From CAZWVR01 sp964637235 (lineage in GTDB: Bacteria > Bacteroidota > Bacteroidia > Bacteroidales > S143-33): DNA of 64,000 bases. The stretch lies in assembly GCA_964637235.1 (NCBI GenBank), contig CAZWVR010000001.1:4684-68683 (forward strand), in the 5' to 3' direction. The notes below the pieces were generated by a model, which did not search any database, was not told the DNA's origin, and worked only from the letters and a program-made list of their open reading frames with translations. How positions within the stretch are numbered: position 1 is the first letter of the stretch; each line of letters begins with the position of its first letter. Of the stretch, positions 35,088-44,080 are shown piece after piece. A program made the translations under genes and the position numbers.

Positions 35088-36629
35088 ATGAAAAAGGCTA
35101 CATTCTATTTTGGGTTAATATGTATTTTTTTTCATATAAATGTATATAGTCAAAGTTATAATTTGCCTTTGGAATATTTTTATCGCAATTTGTATTTAAA
35201 ATATTTAGGCACTGATACTGTTGTGCATACAGTTTTTGAGCCTTTGCAAGCTGATATGGTTAATTGGAATTTTCCCCATAAACATTATAAGAACAAATTT
35301 TTAGAATGGCTTTTTAATAAAAATCAAGTTGTTTTGGTACATAATAAATTACATTTATACGGTAATTTGTTATTTGATTTTTATAAAGGACGTAATAAAG
35401 GGGATACAAATACTTATTGGCGAAATACTCGTGGATTTCAAATTTTTGGATATGTGGGTAATAGGCTATCTTTTTATACAGATTTTTATGAAAATCAGGA
35501 AGCTTTTTTGCCGTATATATATGACAGAGTAGAATATACAGATGTAATACCAGGAAGAGCTAATTGGAAGGATTTTAAAGATTATTCCAAAGATTTTAAT
35601 TATTCCTCAGGATATATTTCTTTTGATTGGACACCTTCTTTTAATATTCAATTGGGGCAGAGTAAATTTTTTATAGGAGATGGGTATCGTTCTTTATTTC
35701 TTTCGGATAATAGTTATTCGTATCCGTTTTTAAAATTTGATTATAGAAAAGGTAATTGGCGATATATAAGTATATTTACAGAATTTACAGATTTTAGGGG
35801 GCGATATTATGCTTATCATATAAAACGTCATTCTACAATAAATGTATTAAGTTTTGCAAGGAAACATTTTGAGTTTTCACTATTGGAGGGCATATTATGG
35901 CATACATCAGATGATTCTACTTATATAAAGCGTTTTCCTTTTTTATATTTTATACCAATTCCTTTTCTTAGGGAACCATTTATTTTAAGAGAAAAGCATA
36001 ATTTTTTATTAGGCATTAATTTGAGGTTTACACCTTTGAGGTATTTTGATTTATATGGACAGTTTGTTTTGGATAAAAAAGCATTTATTTATAAAAAGGA
36101 TTTTTGGGCTTATCAAGCTGGGGTAAAATTTTACGATTTATTTTTTAATCATTTTTCAGGGGTTAATTTATTTGTTTCGGCTGAATATAATTATGCAGCA
36201 CCTTATATGTATTTTGGAAATGAGAAATATGAAAATTGGGTTCATTATAATCAACCATTAGCACACGTAGAAGGTGCTGATTTTAAGGAGTTTGTACTTA
36301 ATACTTCTCTAAAATTACAGAATTTACTTTTTTTATGTCGTTATGGGAGTATTTTAACTGATGAAGATACAACAGGTACCAATTTTGGAAAAGATTTATT
36401 TAAAGAAGCAAATGGAGTTTTTATTATTAAAAAAGTAGGAGAAAAAAATCCTACTTTCGTAAAAAATATATATTTTAAGCTGGCGTATATTGTTAATTAT
36501 CATTATAATTTTGAGGTTTTTGTTGCATATCAGATGCGAAAATTCAGAAATAATATTACGCAAAATCAGATAAATTTTGTATTTTTCGGCATAAAAACAA
36601 ATTTATCAAATTTTTATTACGATTTTTAA
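35088..36629 (+). CDS. RemB/Wzi-like outer-membrane protein
   Basis: Start at 35088, where MKKATFYFGLICIFFHINVY gives a signal peptide; the in-frame upstream start at 35043 would bury it. The 513-residue protein is dominated by amphipathic strands. IQLGQSKFFIGDGYRSLFLS followed by DNSY resembles the signature of RemB-like proteins near gliding loci in Bacteroidota and, more distantly, Wzi-type capsule assembly barrels. Family members are outer-membrane proteins linked to gliding or surface polysaccharide. The function is inferred only from this resemblance. It starts a plus-strand unit followed by mqnC. Confidence 0.6.
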   Translation: MKKATFYFGLICIFFHINVYSQSYNLPLEYFYRNLYLKYLGTDTVVHTVFEPLQADMVNWNFPHKHYKNKFLEWLFNKNQVVLVHNKLHLYGNLLFDFYKGRNKGDTNTYWRNTRGFQIFGYVGNRLSFYTDFYENQEAFLPYIYDRVEYTDVIPGRANWKDFKDYSKDFNYSSGYISFDWTPSFNIQLGQSKFFIGDGYRSLFLSDNSYSYPFLKFDYRKGNWRYISIFTEFTDFRGRYYAYHIKRHSTINVLSFARKHFEFSLLEGILWHTSDDSTYIKRFPFLYFIPIPFLREPFILREKHNFLLGINLRFTPLRYFDLYGQFVLDKKAFIYKKDFWAYQAGVKFYDLFFNHFSGVNLFVSAEYNYAAPYMYFGNEKYENWVHYNQPLAHVEGADFKEFVLNTSLKLQNLLFLCRYGSILTDEDTTGTNFGKDLFKEANGVFIIKKVGEKNPTFVKNIYFKLAYIVNYHYNFEVFVAYQMRKFRNNITQNQINFVFFGIKTNLSNFYYDF

Positions 36630-36641
36630 ACTTTTGGAATA

Positions 36642-37751
36642 ATGCAATTGCGAGTTTTATATAAAAAGGCTTTGGCATTAGAGGATTTAGATATTCAGGA
36701 GGCATTATATTTATATCGGGAGGCACCTATTTCTGATTTAATGTATATAGCAGATGAGTTAAGGAAAGTTCATACTAATAATTCAGGAATAGTTGGTTGG
36801 ATAGTTGATAGAAATGTTAATATTACTAATGTTTGTATAGCTCGATGTAAGTTTTGTAATTTTAGTCGTCCATTGGGTGCACCGGATTCTTATATCACGA
36901 CAATGGAAGAGTACCGTAGTAAAATAAAGGAACTTTTTCAATTAGGTGGTAATCAGTTATTATTGCAGGGAGGTTTGCATCCTTATTTGGATATAGAATA
37001 TTACGAAGATTTATTTCGGAGTTTAAAGAGGGAATTTCCGCAATTAAAATTGCATGCATTAAGTCCAGCAGAGATTGTATATATATCAAAAAAGTCGGGC
37101 TTAACATATCGTGAGACGTTGCAGAGGCTTATAAATGCAGGTTTAGACAGTTTGCCGGGAGCAGGAGCAGAAATTTTGAGTGATAGAGTTCGGCGTATAG
37201 TTTCTCCTGGAAAATGTACAGCAGAGGAATGGTTAGAAGTTATGCGTCAAGCCCATATTTTGAATTTACCGACTTCTGCCACAATGATGTATGGTACATT
37301 GGAGACTGATTATGAGCGTATAGAGCATCTTATAAAGATACGGGATTTACAGAAGTTAAAACCATCTGGACATTATGGATTTATTACTTTCGTTCCTTGG
37401 CCATATCAGCCGGAAAATACACGTTTACAACGAGAATATCCCCATTTAGGTAGGAGCACAGCAGTAGAATATATTCGTATTATTGCAATTTCTCGGATAG
37501 TATTGAATAATATTAAAAATATTCAAGCGTCTTGGTTAACTGTTGGCAAAGAAGTTGCGCAAATTTGTTTACATGCAGGTGCAAATGATTTCGGTTCTAT
37601 TATGATTGAGGAAAATGTAGTATCTTCGGCTGGTGCTAAATTTAAAATGGGTATTCAACAGATACAGGAGGCTATAAAAGAAGCCGGTTTTATACCTGCA
37701 TATAGAAATCAAAAATATGAATATATTGATTATCAACCGTTAACAATATAA
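36642..37751 (+). CDS. mqnC: Cyclic dehypoxanthinyl futalosine synthase (radical SAM)
   Basis: A 369-residue radical SAM enzyme with Cys65, Cys69 and Cys72 in CIARCKFCNF binding the catalytic [4Fe-4S] cluster. Segments GGNQLLLQGGLHPYLDIEYY, GLDSLPGAGAEILSDRVR and AHILNLPTSATMMYG are typical of MqnC rather than MqnE. It converts dehypoxanthine futalosine to its cyclic form in the futalosine route to menaquinone. Other mqn genes are not in the window. It starts 12 bases after the RemB-like gene. Confidence 0.93.
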   Translation: MQLRVLYKKALALEDLDIQEALYLYREAPISDLMYIADELRKVHTNNSGIVGWIVDRNVNITNVCIARCKFCNFSRPLGAPDSYITTMEEYRSKIKELFQLGGNQLLLQGGLHPYLDIEYYEDLFRSLKREFPQLKLHALSPAEIVYISKKSGLTYRETLQRLINAGLDSLPGAGAEILSDRVRRIVSPGKCTAEEWLEVMRQAHILNLPTSATMMYGTLETDYERIEHLIKIRDLQKLKPSGHYGFITFVPWPYQPENTRLQREYPHLGRSTAVEYIRIIAISRIVLNNIKNIQASWLTVGKEVAQICLHAGANDFGSIMIEENVVSSAGAKFKMGIQQIQEAIKEAGFIPAYRNQKYEYIDYQPLTI

Positions 37752-37762
37752 ATTTTTACACA

Positions 37763-40070
37763 ATGAAGCTAAGGTTAAAAATACTTATTTACATAATTTT
37801 TGTTATATCACTAATTTTTGTGGCAATAGTTGGTTTAGTTAATTATCGTTATAATAAGATGATGGTTTCCATGGCACATAGATTAGCGGATATGTATTCT
37901 GAACAAAGTGCTACATCTGCTGAGGCTATGTTAAGAGAGGATTTAAAGGTCACAAGTACATTAGTAGATGTTTTTAAAAATCTTTTAGCTTTAAAAGAAA
38001 ATAGAAGAATAAAATTGACTAAAAGAATTTTGGAAAGTACTTTGAGAGCCCATGATCAATTTTTAGCTACTTGGATATCAATAGAGATTTATGGTATAAA
38101 TCCTAATTGGCCTTATAATTATGGACGTATTCGCTATATTGCTTTTTGGGAGTCGGGAAATATTAAAATGAAAATAGATACATTAGACCTTGAAGGTGAT
38201 GATTATACGTCTATATATTACAGAGAAAAAGTAAGTCCGAATAAAACTTTTATTACTAATCCGTATTTATATTCATATACTGAAGATACAGCTTCTACCT
38301 TTTTAGAGANNNNNNNNNNAGACGAGCTTAGGTGCTAAAATGTTTATATCTGATAGATTTATTGGTATAGTAGGAGTAGATGTGTCATTGGATAGATTTC
38401 AGGACATTTTGAATAAAATTAAACCTTTTAAGGATAGTAAAATACTAATTGTTGCTAATGACGGTACTATTGTAGCCCATACTGATAAAAAATATATAAG
38501 AAATAATTTGAAAAATGTAATGGGAGATGTATTTTATTTTGATGTGATTAAAAAAATTAAAGAGGGTAAACCATTTGTTGCCACATATTCAAATAATAAA
38601 AAAGATTATTATGTTTCTTTTTATCCTATATATGTAGGTGATGAAAATACTCCATGGAGTTTAGGATTTATTGTACCTACTGATGTTATTTTGAAAGATA
38701 TTCGTAAAAATACTCGTGATTCTGTTTTACTTTCTTTATTGGGTTTATTGATTATATCTATTTTGTTATGGATAAACTTTACTTCATTAATAAGACCTAT
38801 TGAGCGTGTAACAAAAACTCTTGAAAAACTTTCAATGGGTGAAATTGATTCTGCTTTAAAATTACCGGTTAATAGAAAAGATGAGTTGGGTATAATGTCA
38901 TTGGCAGTTAATAGTTTAATAGATGCTCTTGAAAAAACTGTGGATTTTGCAATAAAAATTGGACAAGGCGACTTAGATGCTAAGTATAATTTATTGGGAC
39001 CTTATGATAAATTCGGATCTGCATTGCTTGATATGAAAAATAGTTTAATAAAAAATCGTCAATTGCAAGAAAAACAGCGTAAAGAGAGCGAGAAGTTAAA
39101 TTGGATGCAAAAAGGTCTTTCTGAATTAAACGAAATACTTCGTTTGAAAAGTGATAATTTAGAGAATCTTTCTTATTCTGTATTGAAATATCTGATAGAC
39201 TATTTGAATGCAAATCAAGGAGGTTTTTATGTAATTGATTTTAAGAATAAAGATAAAATTATATTAACAGCAGCTTATGCTTACGAACGTCGTAAAATGT
39301 TAACTGCGGAGTTTGAGATAGGAGAGGGGCTTATCGGTCGTTCTGTTAAGGAAAAGACTGTAATTCAACTTTCGGAATTGCCAGAAGGGTATACTTTTAT
39401 AACTTCTGGTTTGGGAGGAGCTACTCCTAATAATTTGATAATTTTACCCTTCGTTTTTGAGGATGTTGTTTATGGTGCTATTGAAATATTAAGTTTTCAG
39501 CCTTTTGAAGATTATCAAATTGATTTTTTAAAACAAGCAGCGGAACGTATTGCTTCTACTATTTCAATTATGCAGAAAAATATAGAAACAAAAGAACTTT
39601 TGAAACAATTGCAATTGCAAACTGCAACATTTGAAATGAAAGAAAAGCAATTTGCTCGTATGAATAAGCGACTTAAACAAATGCAGAGGGCAATAGAACT
39701 ACGTATGATTGAGATTGATATGATAATTGAGGCTTTTTCTTTGTTAGCCTCTGTTATAGAGATTGATTTAGATAAAAAAATAATTTCTGTAAATTCTGTG
39801 TTGCCGGAAATATTATCAGTATTGCCAGAGGAATTGATTGGTAAAAATATATATGAGATAATAGAAAAACAATATGGCGAAAAATGGAATGCTATATTCT
39901 GGGATGATCTATATAAAGGTATTGTTCGCGAAAAACGTACTTTATATAGCTATAATGGTCGTAAGGTGCGTTTCAAAGAAGTTTATATCCCGATAAAAGA
40001 TAAGCAACAGCAAGTTATCAAAATAGTAATTATTGGTGTACAATTAAACGGTGAAACCAAACAGAGTTAA
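37763..40070 (+). CDS. Membrane sensor: Cache - TM - HAMP - GAF - coiled coil - PAS (interrupted by an assembly gap)
   Basis: Two frames, 37763-38338 and 38340-40070, are parts of one protein separated by the N run at 38310-38319. After the gap the frame is open upstream of the 38340 ATG (reading SLGAKMFISDRF), so that ATG is not the true start. The N part has a TM helix at residues 6-27 followed by an extracellular Cache-type domain, which continues after the gap with GIVGVDVSLDRFQDIL. Then come a TM helix (SVLLSLLGLLIISILLW), HAMP (SLIRPIERVTKTLEKLS), a GAF domain (GEGLIGRSVKEKTVIQL), a coiled coil, and a PAS-like C-terminus (ELIGKNIYEIIEKQYG). No kinase, cyclase, phosphatase or methyl-accepting domain is seen, so it should act through a partner. 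Starts 11 bases after mqnC. Confidence 0.85.
38310..38319. other. Assembly gap (ten N)
   Basis: A placeholder run of ten N. The two flanking coding parts are out of frame by one with this spacing, so the true gap length is not ten bases. Confidence 0.98.
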
Positions 40071-40171
40071 AATTATTTAATTGCTATTTTGCTTGTATTT
40101 GTTTAATATATCTTTATTGATTTGCAAAGGTTTGGCTTTTAGCTAATTAATAAATGTAAAAAACAATATCA

Positions 40172-41680
40172 ATGAAACCAAGAGTAAGATTTGCACCGAG
40201 CCCTACGGGACCACTACATATAGGCGGTGTTAGAACCGCCCTTTTTAATTATCTATTTGCTCGTAAACATAATGGATATTTTATTTTGCGAATAGAGGAT
40301 ACAGACCAAAAACGTTTTGTGCCAGGTGCTGAACAATACATTATAGAAGCATTAAAATGGCTTGGTCTGGAATATGACGAAGGTCCCGATATAGGCGGTA
40401 ATTATGGTCCATACCGACAGTCTGAAAGAAGACAGATTTACAAGCAGTTTATACAAAAACTTATAGACACTGGTGCGGCATACTATGCCTTTGATACCCC
40501 AGAAGAATTGGAACAATTTAGAACAAAACTAAGAGAAGAGAAAAATCCTGTGCAGTGGTATAATTATTTAACTCGCGACAGAATGCGAAATTCCTTTACT
40601 TTAAGCGAAAAAGAAGTGCAAAAACTTATAGAACAAGGCACTCCCTATGTTGTGCGTTTTAATATTCCGAAAGATAAAGAACTGGAAATTAACGACACTA
40701 TACGCGGAAAAGTAAAAGTCCACACCTCCACCCTTGACGATAAAGTGCTCTTTAAATCTGACGGACTACCAACATACCATTTAGCAAATATCGTTGATGA
40801 CCACCTAATGCAAATTACTCACGTTATACGTGGCGAAGAATGGTTGCCTTCACTACCTTTGCACGTTTTACTTTACGAGGCTTTTGGCTGGGAGCCTCCT
40901 ATTTTTGTGCATCTACCTTTGATTTTAAAACCTACTGGAAAAGGCAAACTCAGCAAACGTGACGGCGAAAAAATGGGATTTCCTGTTTATCCGTTAGACT
41001 GGAAAGACCCTGATACTGGCGAAATAAGTCGCGGTTTTAGAGAATGGGGATATTTGCCCGAAGCTGTTATAAATATGCTGGCTCTACTGGGCTGGAACCC
41101 AGGTGACGATAGAGAAATTTTTACTATTGAGGAACTTATAAAAGAATTTTCACTCGATAGAGTGCAAAAAAGTGGTGCCCGCTTTGACCCTGAAAAAGCT
41201 AAATGGTTTAATCAGCAACATCTTAAAAATTTTTCTAATCAAAAAATTGCTGAATATCTCCTTAACTATTATAAAAACCAACAGATTGATAAAGATAAAC
41301 TACTGAAAATCATTGAGTTAGTAAAAGAAAGAGCTGTTTTTCTCTCCGATTTTGTGCCTCTTACAGAATACTTTTTTAAAGCTCCGAAAGAATTTGACAA
41401 AAAGTCTTTGAAAAAATTCTGGAAAAAAGACACTCCGCAAATTATTAACGAACTAAAACAGTTTTTGACTTCTTTGCAAGATTTCACTTCGCAATATATA
41501 GAGGAACAATTCAAACATTGGATAGAACAAAAAGGTTATGGATATGGAAAAGTGCTAAATCCATTGCGTATTCTGCTTGTAGGAGTAAATAAAGGGCCAC
41601 ATATTTTTAATGTTTTAGAACTGCTCGGAAAAGATGAAGTGCTAAAAAGAATAGACTATGGATTGGAAAAATTAGCGTAA
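40172..41680 (+). CDS. gltX: Glutamyl-tRNA synthetase
   Basis: A 502-residue class Ic synthetase: PSPTGPLHIGG (HIGH-type motif at 16-19), ILRIEDTDQKRFV, VDDHLMQITHVIRGEEWLPS, and the KMSKS-type KLSKR at 259-263. The C-terminal anticodon-binding region (about 350-500) is complete. It charges tRNA-Glu; if GatE at 44-46 kb is functional, the enzyme may also charge tRNA-Gln (non-discriminating), but sequence cannot decide this. The methyltransferase start codon follows its stop by two bases. Confidence 0.97.
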   Translation: MKPRVRFAPSPTGPLHIGGVRTALFNYLFARKHNGYFILRIEDTDQKRFVPGAEQYIIEALKWLGLEYDEGPDIGGNYGPYRQSERRQIYKQFIQKLIDTGAAYYAFDTPEELEQFRTKLREEKNPVQWYNYLTRDRMRNSFTLSEKEVQKLIEQGTPYVVRFNIPKDKELEINDTIRGKVKVHTSTLDDKVLFKSDGLPTYHLANIVDDHLMQITHVIRGEEWLPSLPLHVLLYEAFGWEPPIFVHLPLILKPTGKGKLSKRDGEKMGFPVYPLDWKDPDTGEISRGFREWGYLPEAVINMLALLGWNPGDDREIFTIEELIKEFSLDRVQKSGARFDPEKAKWFNQQHLKNFSNQKIAEYLLNYYKNQQIDKDKLLKIIELVKERAVFLSDFVPLTEYFFKAPKEFDKKSLKKFWKKDTPQIINELKQFLTSLQDFTSQYIEEQFKHWIEQKGYGYGKVLNPLRILLVGVNKGPHIFNVLELLGKDEVLKRIDYGLEKLA

Positions 41681-41682
41681 AA

Positions 41683-43285
41683 ATGGCACAAAACATTTTA
41701 AAAAAAAGAAATAAAAATTTTTTGACTACTTCCGAAGCTGCCCAGTGGGCTAGTAAATTCCTAAACCGTAATGTTAGTAAATCAAATATTAGTTATCTTA
41801 TTCAATACGGAAAGTTAAATAAATATCAGTTTAATGGCACAGTAGTCGTTAAACTGTAGGAATTAAAGTCATATTACGAACAACATAAAAAATTGGAAAA
41901 TAACTGGAAAAACTCATTGGGCGAAGATTTAAACTGGCATTTATCTTTTGCCGAATATAAAGAGTCGGAAAGAACAAAGCACGTGCACCGCTTGCATCCG
42001 TACAAGGGAAAATTTATCCCGCAACTGGTTGAATATTTTCTTGACAACCACACTGATGAGTTTAAAAAGCAGGTATTTTTCCGTCCTGGTGATATTGTCC
42101 TTGACCCTTTTTGTGGAACTGGAACAACTCTGGTGCAAGCTAATGAACTGGGAATTCACGCCATAGGCATTGACATTTCGCAGTTTAACGTGCTAATTGG
42201 AAATGTGAAAACAAGAAAACACAATTTGATTGCTCTAAAAACTACTATTGACGAAGTGACTTACAAACTCAAAAAATTTCAAAGCCAGCATACAAATTTA
42301 CAGTTTGAACAGGAACTAACAGACAAACTCAATGAGTTTAACAATGTTTATTTTCCTTCGCCTGATTATAAAATTAAACTTAAACAAAAGATAATCAACG
42401 AGAAACAATACGGACAGGAAAAATTAAAAGAATTTTTACCTGTTTACAATAGTCTAATAAAAAAATACAATATCAAAATAAAGCAGGATAAAGACAGTAG
42501 TTTCCTTGACAAATGGTATATTGCACCAGTTAGAGATGAAATTGAATTCTTGAAAGATGAAATCAATAAAATAAAAGACGACAGCATACGAGAGACGCTT
42601 TATATTATTTTGAGTCGCACAGTCCGCTCGTGCCGTGCAACTACACACGCAGATTTGGCAACACTGAAAGAGCCAGTGCTTGCTCCATATTATTGCAAAA
42701 AACACTCTAAAATTTGCAAACCCCTTTTTACAATCTCCAACTGGTGGGAACGCTACACCAAAGACACCCTCAAACGACTGGCAGAATTTGACCGCTTACG
42801 CACAGAAACTTTTCAATTGTGCATATCCGCAGATAGCCGGACAGTTAACATCGTTGATGAGGTAGAAAAAATCAATCCAGAATTCGCAAAGCTAATTGAA
42901 AAACAGAAAATCGCAGGTGTTTTTTCATCGCCGCCGTATGTGGGATTGATAGATTATCACGAGCAACACGCCTATGCTTACGAACTTTTCGGATTTGAGC
43001 GTAGGGACGATAAAGAAATAGGACCACTATTCAAAGGACAGGGCAAAGAGGCACGTCAGTCTTATGTAGAAGGGATTGCCAAGGTGCTAAAAAACATAAA
43101 ACCTTTTTTACGTGAGTATTATAACATTTTTCTTGTGGCAAATAACAAATATAATCTATATCCAAAATAGCAAAACTATCTGGAATGCAAATAGTTAACC
43201 AATACAAGCGTCCTGTTCTCAACCGTTGGAAAAAAACAGAAAAACAGCTTATGCGGAAATAATTTTTCATTTAAAAGGAAAATAA
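41683..43285 (+). pseudogene. Interrupted DNA (probably N4-cytosine) methyltransferase of a type II restriction-modification system
   Basis: The ancestral frame starts at ATG 41683: residues 1-58 (FLTTSEAAQWASKFLNRNV) form a helix-turn-helix-like N-terminus. An in-frame TAG at 41857-41859 then interrupts it; the frame continues in the same phase (ELKSYYEQHK) into the longest remaining part, 41893-43170, which has SAM motif I DPFCGTGTT and, about 270 residues later, catalytic SPPY followed by VGLIDYHEQHAYAYELFG. It stops at 43170 in an A run; the +2 frame continues as IAKLSGMQIVNQYKRPVLNR, and after a further shift in the run at 43227-43236 the third frame ends AYAEIIFHLKGK at 43285, one base before the endonuclease ATG. 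One nonsense and two frameshifts thus break it, though both shifts lie in homopolymers and could be sequencing errors. A shortened product from TTG 41893 is conceivable. Confidence 0.85.
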
Positions 43286-43286
43286 A

Positions 43287-44063
43287 ATGAGTCTCAATCA
43301 GGAACAAAAAGATAAAATTGTCAATGTTATAATTGAAAGTGTTAGAAAAAAGTTAGCAAGGTATAATCCAGAGTCTAAGTATATGCCTTTTCATTACAGG
43401 CTATTGGGCAAAGATAGAATGGCTTTATATTCCTTTATCCAGTCATTGAAAACTACTTTTATAACATCAATTTTTGAGCCTGTGGCACAAGCCATTGCAG
43501 AAGAAAATTACAAAATTGCAGTTAAACAATATAATGTTGGAAATGAGATTACAGACTTAGCTCAGCAAGAAATACAGCATATAATCAACGAATTAACCGT
43601 TGGAAATATTCTTTCCAATAAAAAACAAGAAATAGAACGAATTAGAACAGTTGCCACAGAAGGAAAAGTCAACAGACTGAAAACTGCCAAAGTAGATTTG
43701 TATCTGGAAGATTATGATGGAAAAATTTATCTGTTTGACCTGAAAACAGTAAAACCTAATATTGGCGAATTCAAAAGCTACAAACGTACTTTATTGGAAT
43801 GGATAGCCATTCTTTTGTATAAAAATCCCGATGCGCAAGTAAATTCATATATTGCTATGGCATATAATCCCTATTATCCAAAACCTTATGAACGCTGGAC
43901 ACTTAAAGGTATGCTTGATATAGAAAACGAATTACTCATAGCCGAGGAATTCTGGAATTTTTTGGGCAAGGATAATATCTTTGACCAATTATTGGACTGC
44001 TTTTCAATTGCTGGCAATAAACTGCGTCCTGAGCTTGACAGATTTTTTGCTAAGTTTAAATAG
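43287..44063 (+). CDS. TdeIII-like type II restriction endonuclease
   Basis: A 258-residue protein resembling the TdeIII/MjaII-type endonuclease group (recognition of GGNCC is my recollection for that group and is not deducible here). A PD-(D/E)xK-type catalytic core is visible: Asp137 in AKVDLYL, then Asp151 and Lys153 in FDLKT, following a helical N-terminus. Residues 190-250 include AYNPYYPKPYERW. It cleaves unmodified DNA and is normally paired with the methyltransferase immediately upstream. The open frame is intact from start to stop. The region is visibly less AT-rich than neighbouring genes, as expected of a horizontally acquired module (inference). Confidence 0.78.
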   Translation: MSLNQEQKDKIVNVIIESVRKKLARYNPESKYMPFHYRLLGKDRMALYSFIQSLKTTFITSIFEPVAQAIAEENYKIAVKQYNVGNEITDLAQQEIQHIINELTVGNILSNKKQEIERIRTVATEGKVNRLKTAKVDLYLEDYDGKIYLFDLKTVKPNIGEFKSYKRTLLEWIAILLYKNPDAQVNSYIAMAYNPYYPKPYERWTLKGMLDIENELLIAEEFWNFLGKDNIFDQLLDCFSIAGNKLRPELDRFFAKFK

Positions 44064-44080
44064 TTTTTTGAGATAGTATT

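Noticed and set aside
41857..41859. Recoding of the TAG in the methyltransferase
   Set aside because: Surrounding genes end at TAG and TAA normally, and two further frameshifts favour decay or sequence error.
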